Positions 1 to 5,630 of a stretch of DNA of 6,032 bases are shown piece by piece; positions within the stretch are counted from its first letter, which is position 1; each line of letters opens with the position of its first letter. This stretch comes from Rhodosalinus sp041685465 (GTDB taxonomy: Bacteria; Pseudomonadota; Alphaproteobacteria; Rhodobacterales; Rhodobacteraceae). The notes beneath the pieces are model-generated. The model ran no database searches. It worked only from the letters and a program-made list of their open reading frames with translations, and was not told the origin of the DNA. Position numbers and translations under genes: made by a program. The stretch covers positions 1 through 6,032 of the forward strand of contig NZ_JAWLFS010000190.1 in assembly GCF_041685465.1 (NCBI RefSeq), given 5' to 3'.

Positions 1-390
1 GTCACCGACGGCGACCCCCACGACGGTATCTACATGCGCTTCGTGAACCCGCAGACCGGCGGGCACCCGATGGCCACCATGGGCGCGTCGATGCAGATGC
101 TGCGGCCGGGCGAGCACACCAGGGCCCACCGCCACACCGGCAACGTCATCTACCAGGTCGCCAGGGGCAGGGGCTACAGCGTGATCGGCGGCGTGCGCTA
201 CGACTGGCAGGAGAAGGACATCTTCTGCGTGCCGCCCTGGGTCTGGCACGAGCACTGCAACCTCGACGCGGGCGACGACGCCTGCCTCTTCTCCTTCAAC
301 GACTTCCCGGTGATGGAGGCCTTGAAGTTCTACCGCGAGCAGGCCTACCCGGACAACGGGGGCCACCAGGACGTGACCGCCACGGCCTGA
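1..390 (+). CDS. Cupin dioxygenase, gentisate 1,2-dioxygenase-like (3' part)
   Basis: The reading frame is open from the first base of the window to the TGA at 388-390, so the gene starts upstream and only its last 129 residues are visible. They form a cupin barrel of the kind found at the C-terminal end of bicupin gentisate 1,2-dioxygenases. The first cupin motif contains RPGEHTRAHRHT, with histidines at window residues 43 and 45. The second contains PPWVWHEH, with histidines at 83 and 85, and is followed by the LFSFNDFPVMEAL tail typical of the family. Known members use Fe(II) and O2 to open gentisate between the carboxyl-bearing carbon and the adjacent hydroxylated carbon, giving maleylpyruvate in the cytoplasm. 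The next gene encodes an acylpyruvate hydrolase-like enzyme, which fits this pathway. In the first motif, the Glu often seen after the HxH is not in its usual place (YQVARGRG). Salicylate or 1-hydroxy-2-naphthoate dioxygenases share this fold, so the exact substrate is inferred. Confidence 0.82.
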   Translation, partial: VTDGDPHDGIYMRFVNPQTGGHPMATMGASMQMLRPGEHTRAHRHTGNVIYQVARGRGYSVIGGVRYDWQEKDIFCVPPWVWHEHCNLDAGDDACLFSFNDFPVMEALKFYREQAYPDNGGHQDVTATA

Positions 391-415
391 CCCCGAACAA
401 GGACGAGGGACGAAC

Positions 416-1330
416 ATGAAGCTTGTGACCTACCGCCGGCACCCGGCGGATGCCGGGCGCCTCGGCGCGCTCGTCGACGACCGCGTGGTGGATCTCGCCC
501 GCCTCGGCGAGGCGACGGGCGAGCCGTTGCCCGACACGATGCTCGATTTCATCGAGCTTGGCCCCGACGCGGTGCGCGTCGCCTCGGAGCTCGTCGGGGA
601 GATGGAGGGCGACTGGCCGCTGGGCTGCACCCAGCCGCGCGCCAACGTCACGCTCATGGCGCCGATCCCGCGCCCGCGCAAGAACGTCTTCGGGATCGGC
701 CTCAACTACGTCAAGCACATCGAGGAGAGCGCGCGCGGCCTCGACACCTCGATCGAGATGCCGGAAAAGCCCGTCGTCTTCTCCAAGCCGCCCACCGCCG
801 TGATCGGCCCGGACGCGCCCATCCTGCACGACGCCGCCATGACCCGGCAGCTCGACTGGGAGGTGGAACTGGCCGTGGTGATCGGCACCGCCGCCACGCG
901 GATCCGCGAAGAGGACGCGATGGGGCATGTCTTCGGCTACTCGGTGATGCTCGACGTCTCGGCACGCGACAACCGCCGCGCGGGACAGTGGATCTTCTCC
1001 AAGGGGCAGGACAGCTACGCCCCCTTCGGTCCCTGCATCGTCACCGCCGACGAGATCGCGGATCCGCACGACCTCGACCTCTGGCTCACGAAGAACGGCG
1101 AGGAGAAGCAGCGCTCCAATACCGGCTTCATGTATTTCAGGATCCCGCATCTGATCGCCGACATCGCCTCCGGCATGACGCTGGAGCCGGGCGACGTGAT
1201 CGCCACCGGCACGCCCGAGGGCGTCGGTGCGGGCCGCGAGCCGCAGGAATGGATGTGGCCCGGCGACGTGATCGAATACGGCGTGGACGGGATCGGCACC
1301 ATGCGCAACCCGGTGGTGAAAAAGGGCTGA
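416..1330 (+). CDS. Fumarylacetoacetate hydrolase family protein, probable fumarylpyruvate/maleylpyruvate hydrolase
   Basis: This complete 304-residue protein has a small N-terminal domain (about residues 1-90) and then the FAH catalytic fold (about 95-300). The divalent-metal ligands are visible: E149 and E151 in DWEVELAVV and D180 in MLDVSARD. K196 in IFSKGQDSYAPFGP corresponds to the conserved catalytic-region lysine. The substrate-loop signature GTPEGVG lies near residues 265-271. Family members hydrolyse C-C bonds of acylpyruvates or decarboxylate related diacids. The start is supported by a purine-rich Shine-Dalgarno stretch (AAGGACGAGGGA, 399-410) five bases before the ATG. It begins 25 bases after the dioxygenase-like gene on the same strand, so the two are probably co-transcribed. 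The predicted role is to cleave the ring-opening product into fumarate or maleate plus pyruvate. A role as a homoprotocatechuate-pathway decarboxylase/isomerase or a generic 2-keto-4-pentenoate hydratase-like enzyme cannot be excluded from sequence alone. Confidence 0.87.
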   Translation: MKLVTYRRHPADAGRLGALVDDRVVDLARLGEATGEPLPDTMLDFIELGPDAVRVASELVGEMEGDWPLGCTQPRANVTLMAPIPRPRKNVFGIGLNYVKHIEESARGLDTSIEMPEKPVVFSKPPTAVIGPDAPILHDAAMTRQLDWEVELAVVIGTAATRIREEDAMGHVFGYSVMLDVSARDNRRAGQWIFSKGQDSYAPFGPCIVTADEIADPHDLDLWLTKNGEEKQRSNTGFMYFRIPHLIADIASGMTLEPGDVIATGTPEGVGAGREPQEWMWPGDVIEYGVDGIGTMRNPVVKKG

Positions 1331-1406
1331 CCGGCACGGCCACGACAGCGCTCCCGCCCGCCGCGTCGAGGTGCACCCCACGGCCCCGCTGACCGAGCGG
1401 AGCGGC

Positions 1407-1420
1407 CTTGCGGCCGCAAG
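1407..1420. repeat. Perfect 14-base palindrome
   Basis: CTTGCGGCCGCAAG is a perfect palindrome in the non-coding stretch downstream of the FAH-family gene. It lies just outside the pair of inverted repeat copies and has no T-run after it. It could be an extension of the left repeat unit, but there is no matching palindrome beside the right unit. No function can be assigned. Confidence 0.5.
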
Positions 1421-1443
1421 CTCTCTGGCACTGCGTGCGCTCA

Positions 1444-1460
1444 GGGGGGCGCTGCCCCCC
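1444..1460 (+). terminator. GC hairpin downstream of the FAH-family gene, possible terminator
   Basis: GGGGGGC-GCT-GCCCCCC is a perfect 7-bp stem with a 3-base loop, about 113 bases after the stop codon of the FAH-family gene. No U-tract follows, so it is not a canonical intrinsic terminator. It may contribute to termination or 3'-end protection for the upstream two-gene unit. It is also part of the left repeat copy. Confidence 0.4.
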
Positions 1461-1580
1461 TCGGCCCGTTCCGGGCCTCACCCCCCGGAGTATTTGATCC
1501 AAGGTGATGACAGGAAGGGCATCGCCCGCCCCATCATCTTGGCGCAAATACTCCGGGGGTGAATTGGCCGCAGGCCAAGA

Positions 1581-1595
1581 GGGGGCAGCGCCCCC
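1581..1595 (-). terminator. GC hairpin after the ScfR-type regulator gene, possible terminator
   Basis: On the minus strand this reads GGGGGC-GCT-GCCCCC, a perfect 6-bp stem with a 3-base loop. It starts only 12 bases after the TGA (complement of 1608-1610) of the regulator gene. A second hairpin, TTGGCC-TGC-GGCCAA (1564-1578), follows at once. The position right after a stop codon fits a 3'-end structure, but there is no run of U residues, so its termination strength is uncertain. It belongs to the right repeat copy. Confidence 0.45.
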
Positions 1596-1607
1596 TCCTC
1601 GGTCCGC

Positions 1608-3002
1608 TCAGCCGTCGTACCGCGTGGCGCCGCGTCGGCGGGCGTCCACCGGGCGCGCGAGGATCGCGGCATGGTGGGCCCGCTGGTCGCAGTTCGCGCG
1701 CGGGCAGATGCGGCAGTTGATGCCCACCGGCGTCATCTGCGCGCCGGCGACGCGGAAGCCCTCGGCATAGCCGATCTCGCCGGCGTGCTCGATCGCGCAG
1801 CCCATCGCCACGGCGAGGCGGATGTCCTGCGTGTGCCGGGCGAAGGTCGGCCGGTCCACGGTGCGCGCGAAGACGAAGAACTGGCTCCGGTCGGGCATCT
1901 CGACGAACTGAGGCACGATGCGCCCCGGCGTGCGGAACGAGGTGTGCACGTCGAGGCGCGGACAGGCGCCGCCATGCTCGGCGAGGTGGAAACTCGTCGC
2001 GTTGAAGCGCTTGGTGACGTTGCCCGCCTTGTCCACCCGCAGGAAGAAGAAGGGCACGCCCTGCGCGCCGTCGCGGCTCAGGGTGGTGGCGCGGTGGCAG
2101 GCCTGTTCGAAGCTCACGCCGAAGCGGGTGGCGATGTGGTCCATGTCGTATTTCGACGCCCGCGCCTCTTCGAGGAAGGTGTCGTAGGGCATGAGCACCG
2201 CCGCGGCGAAGTAATTGGCGAGTTCCACGCGGCACCGCGCGGCGCCCTGCGCGTCGGCGATGCCGAAGCGGTCGAGCAGCCGGTCGAGAAGGTCGCGATG
2301 CTGCACGAGGCCCGCGACATGGATCAGCTGGAACACGCGGTTCGGGTGGTCGAGCGCCTGGCTCAGAAGGATCTCGCCGCGTGCCTCGTCGAAGAAGCGC
2401 AGCGCATCGGGCAACTCCTCGACGGGGACGAGGCGGGTGGCGATGCCGAGGCGGTCGCGCAGGCGGCGCTTGGCGTGGCCGTAGATCTCGTCGGGGGGCG
2501 GCGGGCGCTCCCAGAAGGCCGCCGCGGCGCGTTCGAGTTCGGGGAAATGGTTGCGGTGCCGGCGGAAGACGTCGTGCACCGCCGCTTCCGGCGGCGCGAC
2601 GAGCCGGGCGCCGGCGCCGGGCTCGGCGGAGCCGAGCTGTTCGGTCGCGGACTGGAAGGCGCGGTAGAGGGTCAGGAAGCTCTCGAGAAGGGCGGGGCTG
2701 TGATCGAGCGCGGCGCGCAGCTCGGGCAGGTCCGGGCGACCATCCTCGAAGAGCGGGTCCTGCAGCACGGCGCGCAGGTCGGCGAGCCGGGTGGCGCCCT
2801 CGTCCTCGGTCACCGCGCGCCAGTCGACGCCGTAGGCCTCCATGAGCTTGAGCAGCACCGGCACCGAGACCGAGCGCTCGTTGTTCTCGAGCAGGTTCAC
2901 GTAGGAGGTCGAGATGCCGAGCGTGCGCGCCATCTGCGCCTGCGTCTCGCCGCGCTCGCGCCGGAGCCGGCGCAGGTGGGGACCGATGAAGGTTTTCTGC
3001 AT
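1608..3002 (-). CDS. XRE-type transcriptional regulator of the ScfR (RamB/PccR-like) short-chain acyl-CoA family
   Basis: The 464-residue protein starts with an XRE helix-turn-helix (about residues 10-58; LRRLRRERGETQAQMA, then STSYVNLLENNERS). Next comes a long helical region and an IrrE/DUF955-like segment around FQLIHVAGL and ELANYFAAAVLMP. The family-typical C-terminal region (DUF2083-like) ends in GINCRICPRANCDQRA, with cysteines 430, 433 and 438. This order matches RamB of actinobacteria and PccR of Rhodobacter, which tune acetate, propionate or glyoxylate metabolism in response to acyl-CoA status. In the IrrE-like segment the protease HExxH is degenerate (IHVAG), as expected for a sensor and not a peptidase. 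I chose the ATG at 3002, giving MQKTFIGPHLRRLR as in relatives. A GTG at 3014 adds four residues; neither has an ideally spaced ribosome site. The gene is convergent with the aromatic pair and divergent from sgaA-mtkAB, so control of the latter and of itself is the natural inference. The ligand is unknown. Confidence 0.88.
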   Translation of the reverse strand: MQKTFIGPHLRRLRRERGETQAQMARTLGISTSYVNLLENNERSVSVPVLLKLMEAYGVDWRAVTEDEGATRLADLRAVLQDPLFEDGRPDLPELRAALDHSPALLESFLTLYRAFQSATEQLGSAEPGAGARLVAPPEAAVHDVFRRHRNHFPELERAAAAFWERPPPPDEIYGHAKRRLRDRLGIATRLVPVEELPDALRFFDEARGEILLSQALDHPNRVFQLIHVAGLVQHRDLLDRLLDRFGIADAQGAARCRVELANYFAAAVLMPYDTFLEEARASKYDMDHIATRFGVSFEQACHRATTLSRDGAQGVPFFFLRVDKAGNVTKRFNATSFHLAEHGGACPRLDVHTSFRTPGRIVPQFVEMPDRSQFFVFARTVDRPTFARHTQDIRLAVAMGCAIEHAGEIGYAEGFRVAGAQMTPVGINCRICPRANCDQRAHHAAILARPVDARRRGATRYDG

Positions 3003-3161
3003 GCCTTTGCACACGCTTTACGCCTGTATGTTTTACAATTTCACATATTCGCGGTGCTGTAAATCTTCGCATTCACAGCAGGACCCGAATTGGTTTTGCA
3101 CAGATCGCGGGCGCTGGCAGAGAGGCGCCAACACGAGACCAGAGCCCCAAGGAGCGAGCCC
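3003..3161. promoter_or_regulatory. Divergent promoter/operator region between the ScfR-type regulator and sgaA
   Basis: These 159 bases separate two divergent genes and are clearly richer in A+T than the rest of the window, especially 3015-3100. The region holds two identical TTTGCACA boxes (3006-3013 and 3095-3102), close to the TTTGCAAA half-site that I recall for PccR/RamB-type regulators. It also has a TTTACA...TGTAAA inverted pair (3032-3037 and 3058-3063). The left TTTGCACA lies four bases before the regulator ATG and overlaps its alternative GTG, which fits autoregulation. The right box lies 59 bases before the sgaA start. TTTACA (3032) and TGTAAA (3058) could double as -35/-10-like elements for sgaA, but their 20-base spacing is long, so no promoter is firmly assigned. 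Confidence 0.55.
3149..3154 (+). promoter_or_regulatory. Shine-Dalgarno site fixing the sgaA start
   Basis: AAGGAG lies seven bases before the ATG at 3162. It decides the start, because the same frame stays open further upstream to 3090 through sequence that has promoter character and no family similarity. Confidence 0.85.
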
Positions 3162-4361
3162 ATGCGCACCGGACAGACCCATCTTTTCGTCCCCGGCCCG
3201 ACCAACATCCCCGAGCGGGTGCGGCAGGCGATGAACGTGCCCATGCAGGACATGCGCGCCCCCGACTTCGGCGAGCTGACGCTCGATCTCTTCGACGGGC
3301 TGAAGCGCGTGCTCCGCACCCGGACGGGCCGCGTCTTCATGTTCCCCGGCTCGGGGACCGGCGCCTGGGAGGCGGCGATCACCAACACGCTCGACCCCGG
3401 CGACCGGGTGCTCATGGCGCGGCACGGGCAGTTCTCGACCCTCTGGGCGCAGATGGCCGAGCGGCTCGGCCTCGAGGTGGAGGTGGTGGACGCCCCCTGG
3501 GGCGCGGGCGTGCCGGTCAAGGAATTCGCCCGCCGTCTCGGCGCCGACCGCGAGGGGCGGATCAAGGCGGTCTTCGTCACCCACAACGAGACGGCGACCG
3601 GCGTGACCTCCGATGTCGCCGCGGTGCGCCGCGCGCTCGACGAATGTTTCCACGACGCGCTTCTGTTCGTGGACGGCGTCTCCTCCATCGGCTCGATCGA
3701 CTTCCGCATGGACGACTGGGGCGTGGACCTCGCCGTGACCGGCTCGCAGAAGGGGCTGATGCTGCCGGCGGGCCTCGGCATCCTCGGCGTCAGCGAGAAG
3801 GCGATGGAGGCGTCGAAGACAGCCACCATGCGCCGCGCCTACTTCGAGTTCGCCGACATGGTTAAGATGAACGCCGGCGGGTATTTCCCCTACACGCCGC
3901 CGACGCAGCTCCTGCACGGGCTGCGCGCCGCGCTCGACCTGATCTTCGAGGAGGGGCTCGACGCCGTGATCGCGCGGCACCGCCGGCTCGCCGAGGGGGT
4001 GCGCCGCGGGGTTCAGGCGATGGGGCTCGACCTCGTGGCCGAGCACCCCTCGCTCTACTCCGACACGGTGAGCGCGATCCGCGTGCCGCCCGAGATCGAC
4101 GCGCGGGAGGTGATCGGCGCGGCCTACACGCGCTACAACACCTCCTTCGGCTCGGGCCTCGCCCGGCTCGACGGCAAGGTGTTCCGCATCGGCCACCTCG
4201 GCGATCTGAACGAGGGCATGTGCCTGACCGCGCTCTCGGTGGCCGAGATGGCGCTCGCCGAGGCGGGGATGCAGGTCGACTTCGGCCGCGGCCCGGCGGC
4301 CGCGATGGCCTGGTTTGCCGGCGCCGCCGAGGCCCCCGCGCTGCGCGTCGCGGCCGAGTAG
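3162..4361 (+). CDS. sgaA: Serine-glyoxylate aminotransferase
   Basis: This complete 399-residue PLP enzyme of fold type I (class V) transfers the amino group of L-serine to glyoxylate, giving hydroxypyruvate and glycine, a central step of the serine cycle. It opens with HLFVPGPTNIPERV, typical of the family. The PLP site is visible: D171 in LLFVDGVSSIGS contacts the pyridine nitrogen, and K197 in TGSQKGLMLPAG forms the Schiff base. GSGTGAWEAA is the phosphate-binding region, and YFPYTPP and RIGHLGDLNE are further family signatures. The length is normal and no signal peptide is seen, so it is cytoplasmic. It is followed at 84 bases by mtkA on the same strand, which argues for the serine-cycle role. 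The close relative BhcA (aspartate-glyoxylate aminotransferase of the beta-hydroxyaspartate cycle) is the main alternative. The malate-CoA ligase neighbours and absence of bhc genes here favour SgaA. Control by the divergent ScfR-type regulator is an inference. Confidence 0.92.
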   Translation: MRTGQTHLFVPGPTNIPERVRQAMNVPMQDMRAPDFGELTLDLFDGLKRVLRTRTGRVFMFPGSGTGAWEAAITNTLDPGDRVLMARHGQFSTLWAQMAERLGLEVEVVDAPWGAGVPVKEFARRLGADREGRIKAVFVTHNETATGVTSDVAAVRRALDECFHDALLFVDGVSSIGSIDFRMDDWGVDLAVTGSQKGLMLPAGLGILGVSEKAMEASKTATMRRAYFEFADMVKMNAGGYFPYTPPTQLLHGLRAALDLIFEEGLDAVIARHRRLAEGVRRGVQAMGLDLVAEHPSLYSDTVSAIRVPPEIDAREVIGAAYTRYNTSFGSGLARLDGKVFRIGHLGDLNEGMCLTALSVAEMALAEAGMQVDFGRGPAAAMAWFAGAAEAPALRVAAE

Positions 4362-4389
4362 CGCCGCCCCTGACCGACGACCGGCTGAC

Positions 4390-4407
4390 GGCGCGGCCCT
4401 CCGCGCC
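4390..4407 (+). other. Perfect 7-bp hairpin in the sgaA-mtkA gap
   Basis: GGCGCGG-CCCT-CCGCGCC forms a perfect stem with a 4-base loop, 28 bases after the sgaA stop and 38 bases before the mtkA ATG. No U-tract follows, and mtkA has its own purine-rich ribosome site (GGGAGAGGA, 4434-4442). It might stabilise the sgaA end of the transcript or mark a processing point. In DNA this GC-rich it could also be fortuitous. Confidence 0.35.
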
Positions 4408-4445
4408 GCCCGCTCCCCTATTGCCCTTACGACGGGAGAGGACCC

Positions 4446-5618
4446 ATGGATATTCACGAGTATCAGGCGAAGGAGATCCTGCGCGACGCGGGCGTTCCGG
4501 TGCCGCGGGGCGGGCTTGCCACCACCCCGGACCAGGCGGCGCACAAGGCGGCGGCGCTCGGCGGCGCGGGCTGGGTCGTCAAGGCGCAGGTGCACTCGGG
4601 CGGGCGCGGCGAGGCCGGCGGCGTGACGCTCTGCCGCTCCGAGGCGGAGGTGCGCGAGGCCGCCGCCCGGCTCATCGGCACGCGCCTCGTCACCCGCCAG
4701 ACGGACGCGGCCGGCAAGACGGTGGGTAGCGTCTGGGTCGAGGCGGCGACCGGGATCGCGCGGGAACTCTACCTCGGCCTCGTCCTCGACCGCACCGAGG
4801 AGCGGACGATGATCGTCGCCTCCGCCGAGGGCGGCATGGAGATCGAGGAGCTTGCCGCGCGCGCGCCGGAGGCGCTGCACCGGCGGGCGATCGACCCGGC
4901 CACGGGCCTCCGCGATTTCGAGGCGCGCGAGCTCGCCTTCGCGCTGGGCCTCCGCGGCGGGCAGGTGGCGCAGATGGTGGCGATCCTGCGCGCTTGCTAC
5001 CGCGCCTGGCGCGAGACCGACGCCATGATGCTCGAGATCAACCCGCTGGTCGTCACCGGCGCGGGCGATCTCGTCGCGCTCGACGCCAAGATGAGCGTCG
5101 ACGGCAACGCGCTCTTCCGCCGCCCGCAGATCGCGGCGCTGCGCGACCCCTCCCAAGAGGACCCGCGCGAGAGCGCGGCGGCCGATCACGGGCTCGCCTA
5201 CGTGGGCCTCGACGGCGATATCGGCTGCATCATCAACGGTGCCGGCCTCGCCATGGCGACGATGGACATGATCCAGCTCGCCGGGGGCACCCCCGCCAAC
5301 TTCCTCGACATCGGCGGCGGCGCGAGCCCGGAGCGGGTGACGCAGGCCTTCCGCACGGTGCTCGCCGATCCGAACGTCGCCGTCGTGCTCGTCAACATCT
5401 TCGCGGGGATCAACCGCTGCGACTGGGTGGCCGAGGGGGTGGTGCGGGCCTATCGCGAGCTCGGGCTGACGGCTCCGGTGGTGGTGCGCCTCTCCGGCAC
5501 CAACGTCGAGGCGGGGCGGCGCATCCTGCGCGCCTCGGGCCTGCCGCTCGTCACCGCCGAGACCCTGGCCGAGGCGGCCGAGGCCGCCGTCGCCGCCCGC
5601 GCGCAACGCGCTGCCTGA
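4446..5618 (+). CDS. mtkA: Malate-CoA ligase (malate thiokinase) beta subunit
   Basis: This 390-residue homologue of the succinyl-CoA synthetase beta subunit (SucC) has an N-terminal ATP-grasp domain and a C-terminal CoA-ligase domain. K46 and the glycine-rich KAQVHSGGRG (46-55) form the nucleotide site. E197 and N199 in EINPLVV and D213 in LDAKMSVDGNALFR match the Mg-binding positions of SucC. The C-terminal half carries GGTPANFLDIGGGAS and NIFAGINRCDWVAEGVV. The last of these resembles methylotroph MtkA more than typical SucC, which has FGGI-RCD in that place. With MtkB it makes malyl-CoA from malate, ATP and CoA, feeding malyl-CoA lyase, which yields glyoxylate and acetyl-CoA. The gene lies 84 bases after sgaA and 12 bases before mtkB. 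The alternative is a true succinyl-CoA synthetase, but the sgaA neighbour and the CDW variant favour malate-CoA ligase. Confidence 0.9.
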   Translation: MDIHEYQAKEILRDAGVPVPRGGLATTPDQAAHKAAALGGAGWVVKAQVHSGGRGEAGGVTLCRSEAEVREAAARLIGTRLVTRQTDAAGKTVGSVWVEAATGIARELYLGLVLDRTEERTMIVASAEGGMEIEELAARAPEALHRRAIDPATGLRDFEARELAFALGLRGGQVAQMVAILRACYRAWRETDAMMLEINPLVVTGAGDLVALDAKMSVDGNALFRRPQIAALRDPSQEDPRESAAADHGLAYVGLDGDIGCIINGAGLAMATMDMIQLAGGTPANFLDIGGGASPERVTQAFRTVLADPNVAVVLVNIFAGINRCDWVAEGVVRAYRELGLTAPVVVRLSGTNVEAGRRILRASGLPLVTAETLAEAAEAAVAARAQRAA

Positions 5619-5623
5619 AGGAG
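5618..5623 (+). promoter_or_regulatory. mtkB ribosome-binding site overlapping the mtkA stop
   Basis: AAGGAG begins on the last base of the mtkA TGA and sits seven bases before the mtkB ATG. This tight junction supports coupled, near equimolar translation of the two ligase subunits. Confidence 0.85.
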
Positions 5624-5630
5624 ACCCGAC

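Larger units (their letters stand above)
1443..1596. repeat. Two ~65-base intergenic repeat copies in inverted orientation (REP-like element)
   Basis: The left copy (1443-1510) and the reverse complement of the right copy (1531-1596) share the same order of parts. Each has a G5-6 C GCT G C5-6 hairpin, then a GGCC-type hairpin (1463-1477 left, 1564-1578 right), then CACCCCC, then GGAGTATTTG, then a CCAAG-TGATG tail. The two hairpin pairs and the core arms all share a midpoint near base 1520, so the whole element has dyad symmetry. The 20-base spacer (1511-1530) contains a small GGGC-ATC-GCCC hairpin at the apex. The core arms alone (1479-1510 and 1531-1561) could pair as an approximately 30-bp imperfect stem with a few mismatches. 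The element sits between two convergent genes and reaches to within about 11 bases of the regulator's stop codon. From memory, GGAGTATTTG-type sequences recur in Rhodobacteraceae intergenic DNA, which suggests a dispersed family, but copy number cannot be judged from one window. Confidence 0.75.

Noticed and set aside
296..1381. A 361-codon minus-strand open frame opposite the FAH-family gene
   Set aside because: It is an antisense shadow without recognisable motifs; the plus-strand gene has its metal ligands and ribosome site.
1443..1596. CRISPR array or insertion-sequence ends
   Set aside because: There are only two copies, inverted and not in tandem with spacers, and no transposase or target-site duplication is visible.
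1671..3062. A 463-codon plus-strand open frame opposite the regulator gene
   Set aside because: It has the composition of a GC-driven antisense shadow with no family features, while the minus strand carries a clear HTH and ScfR C-terminal signature.
1534..3072. A 512-codon minus-strand frame overlapping the regulator in another phase
   Set aside because: It is Arg/Pro/Ala-rich without domains; the overlapping 464-residue frame is the real gene.
3090..3161. Upstream extension of the sgaA reading frame
   Set aside because: The added residues have no family similarity, cover promoter-like sequence, and the AAGGAG at 3149-3154 supports the ATG at 3162.
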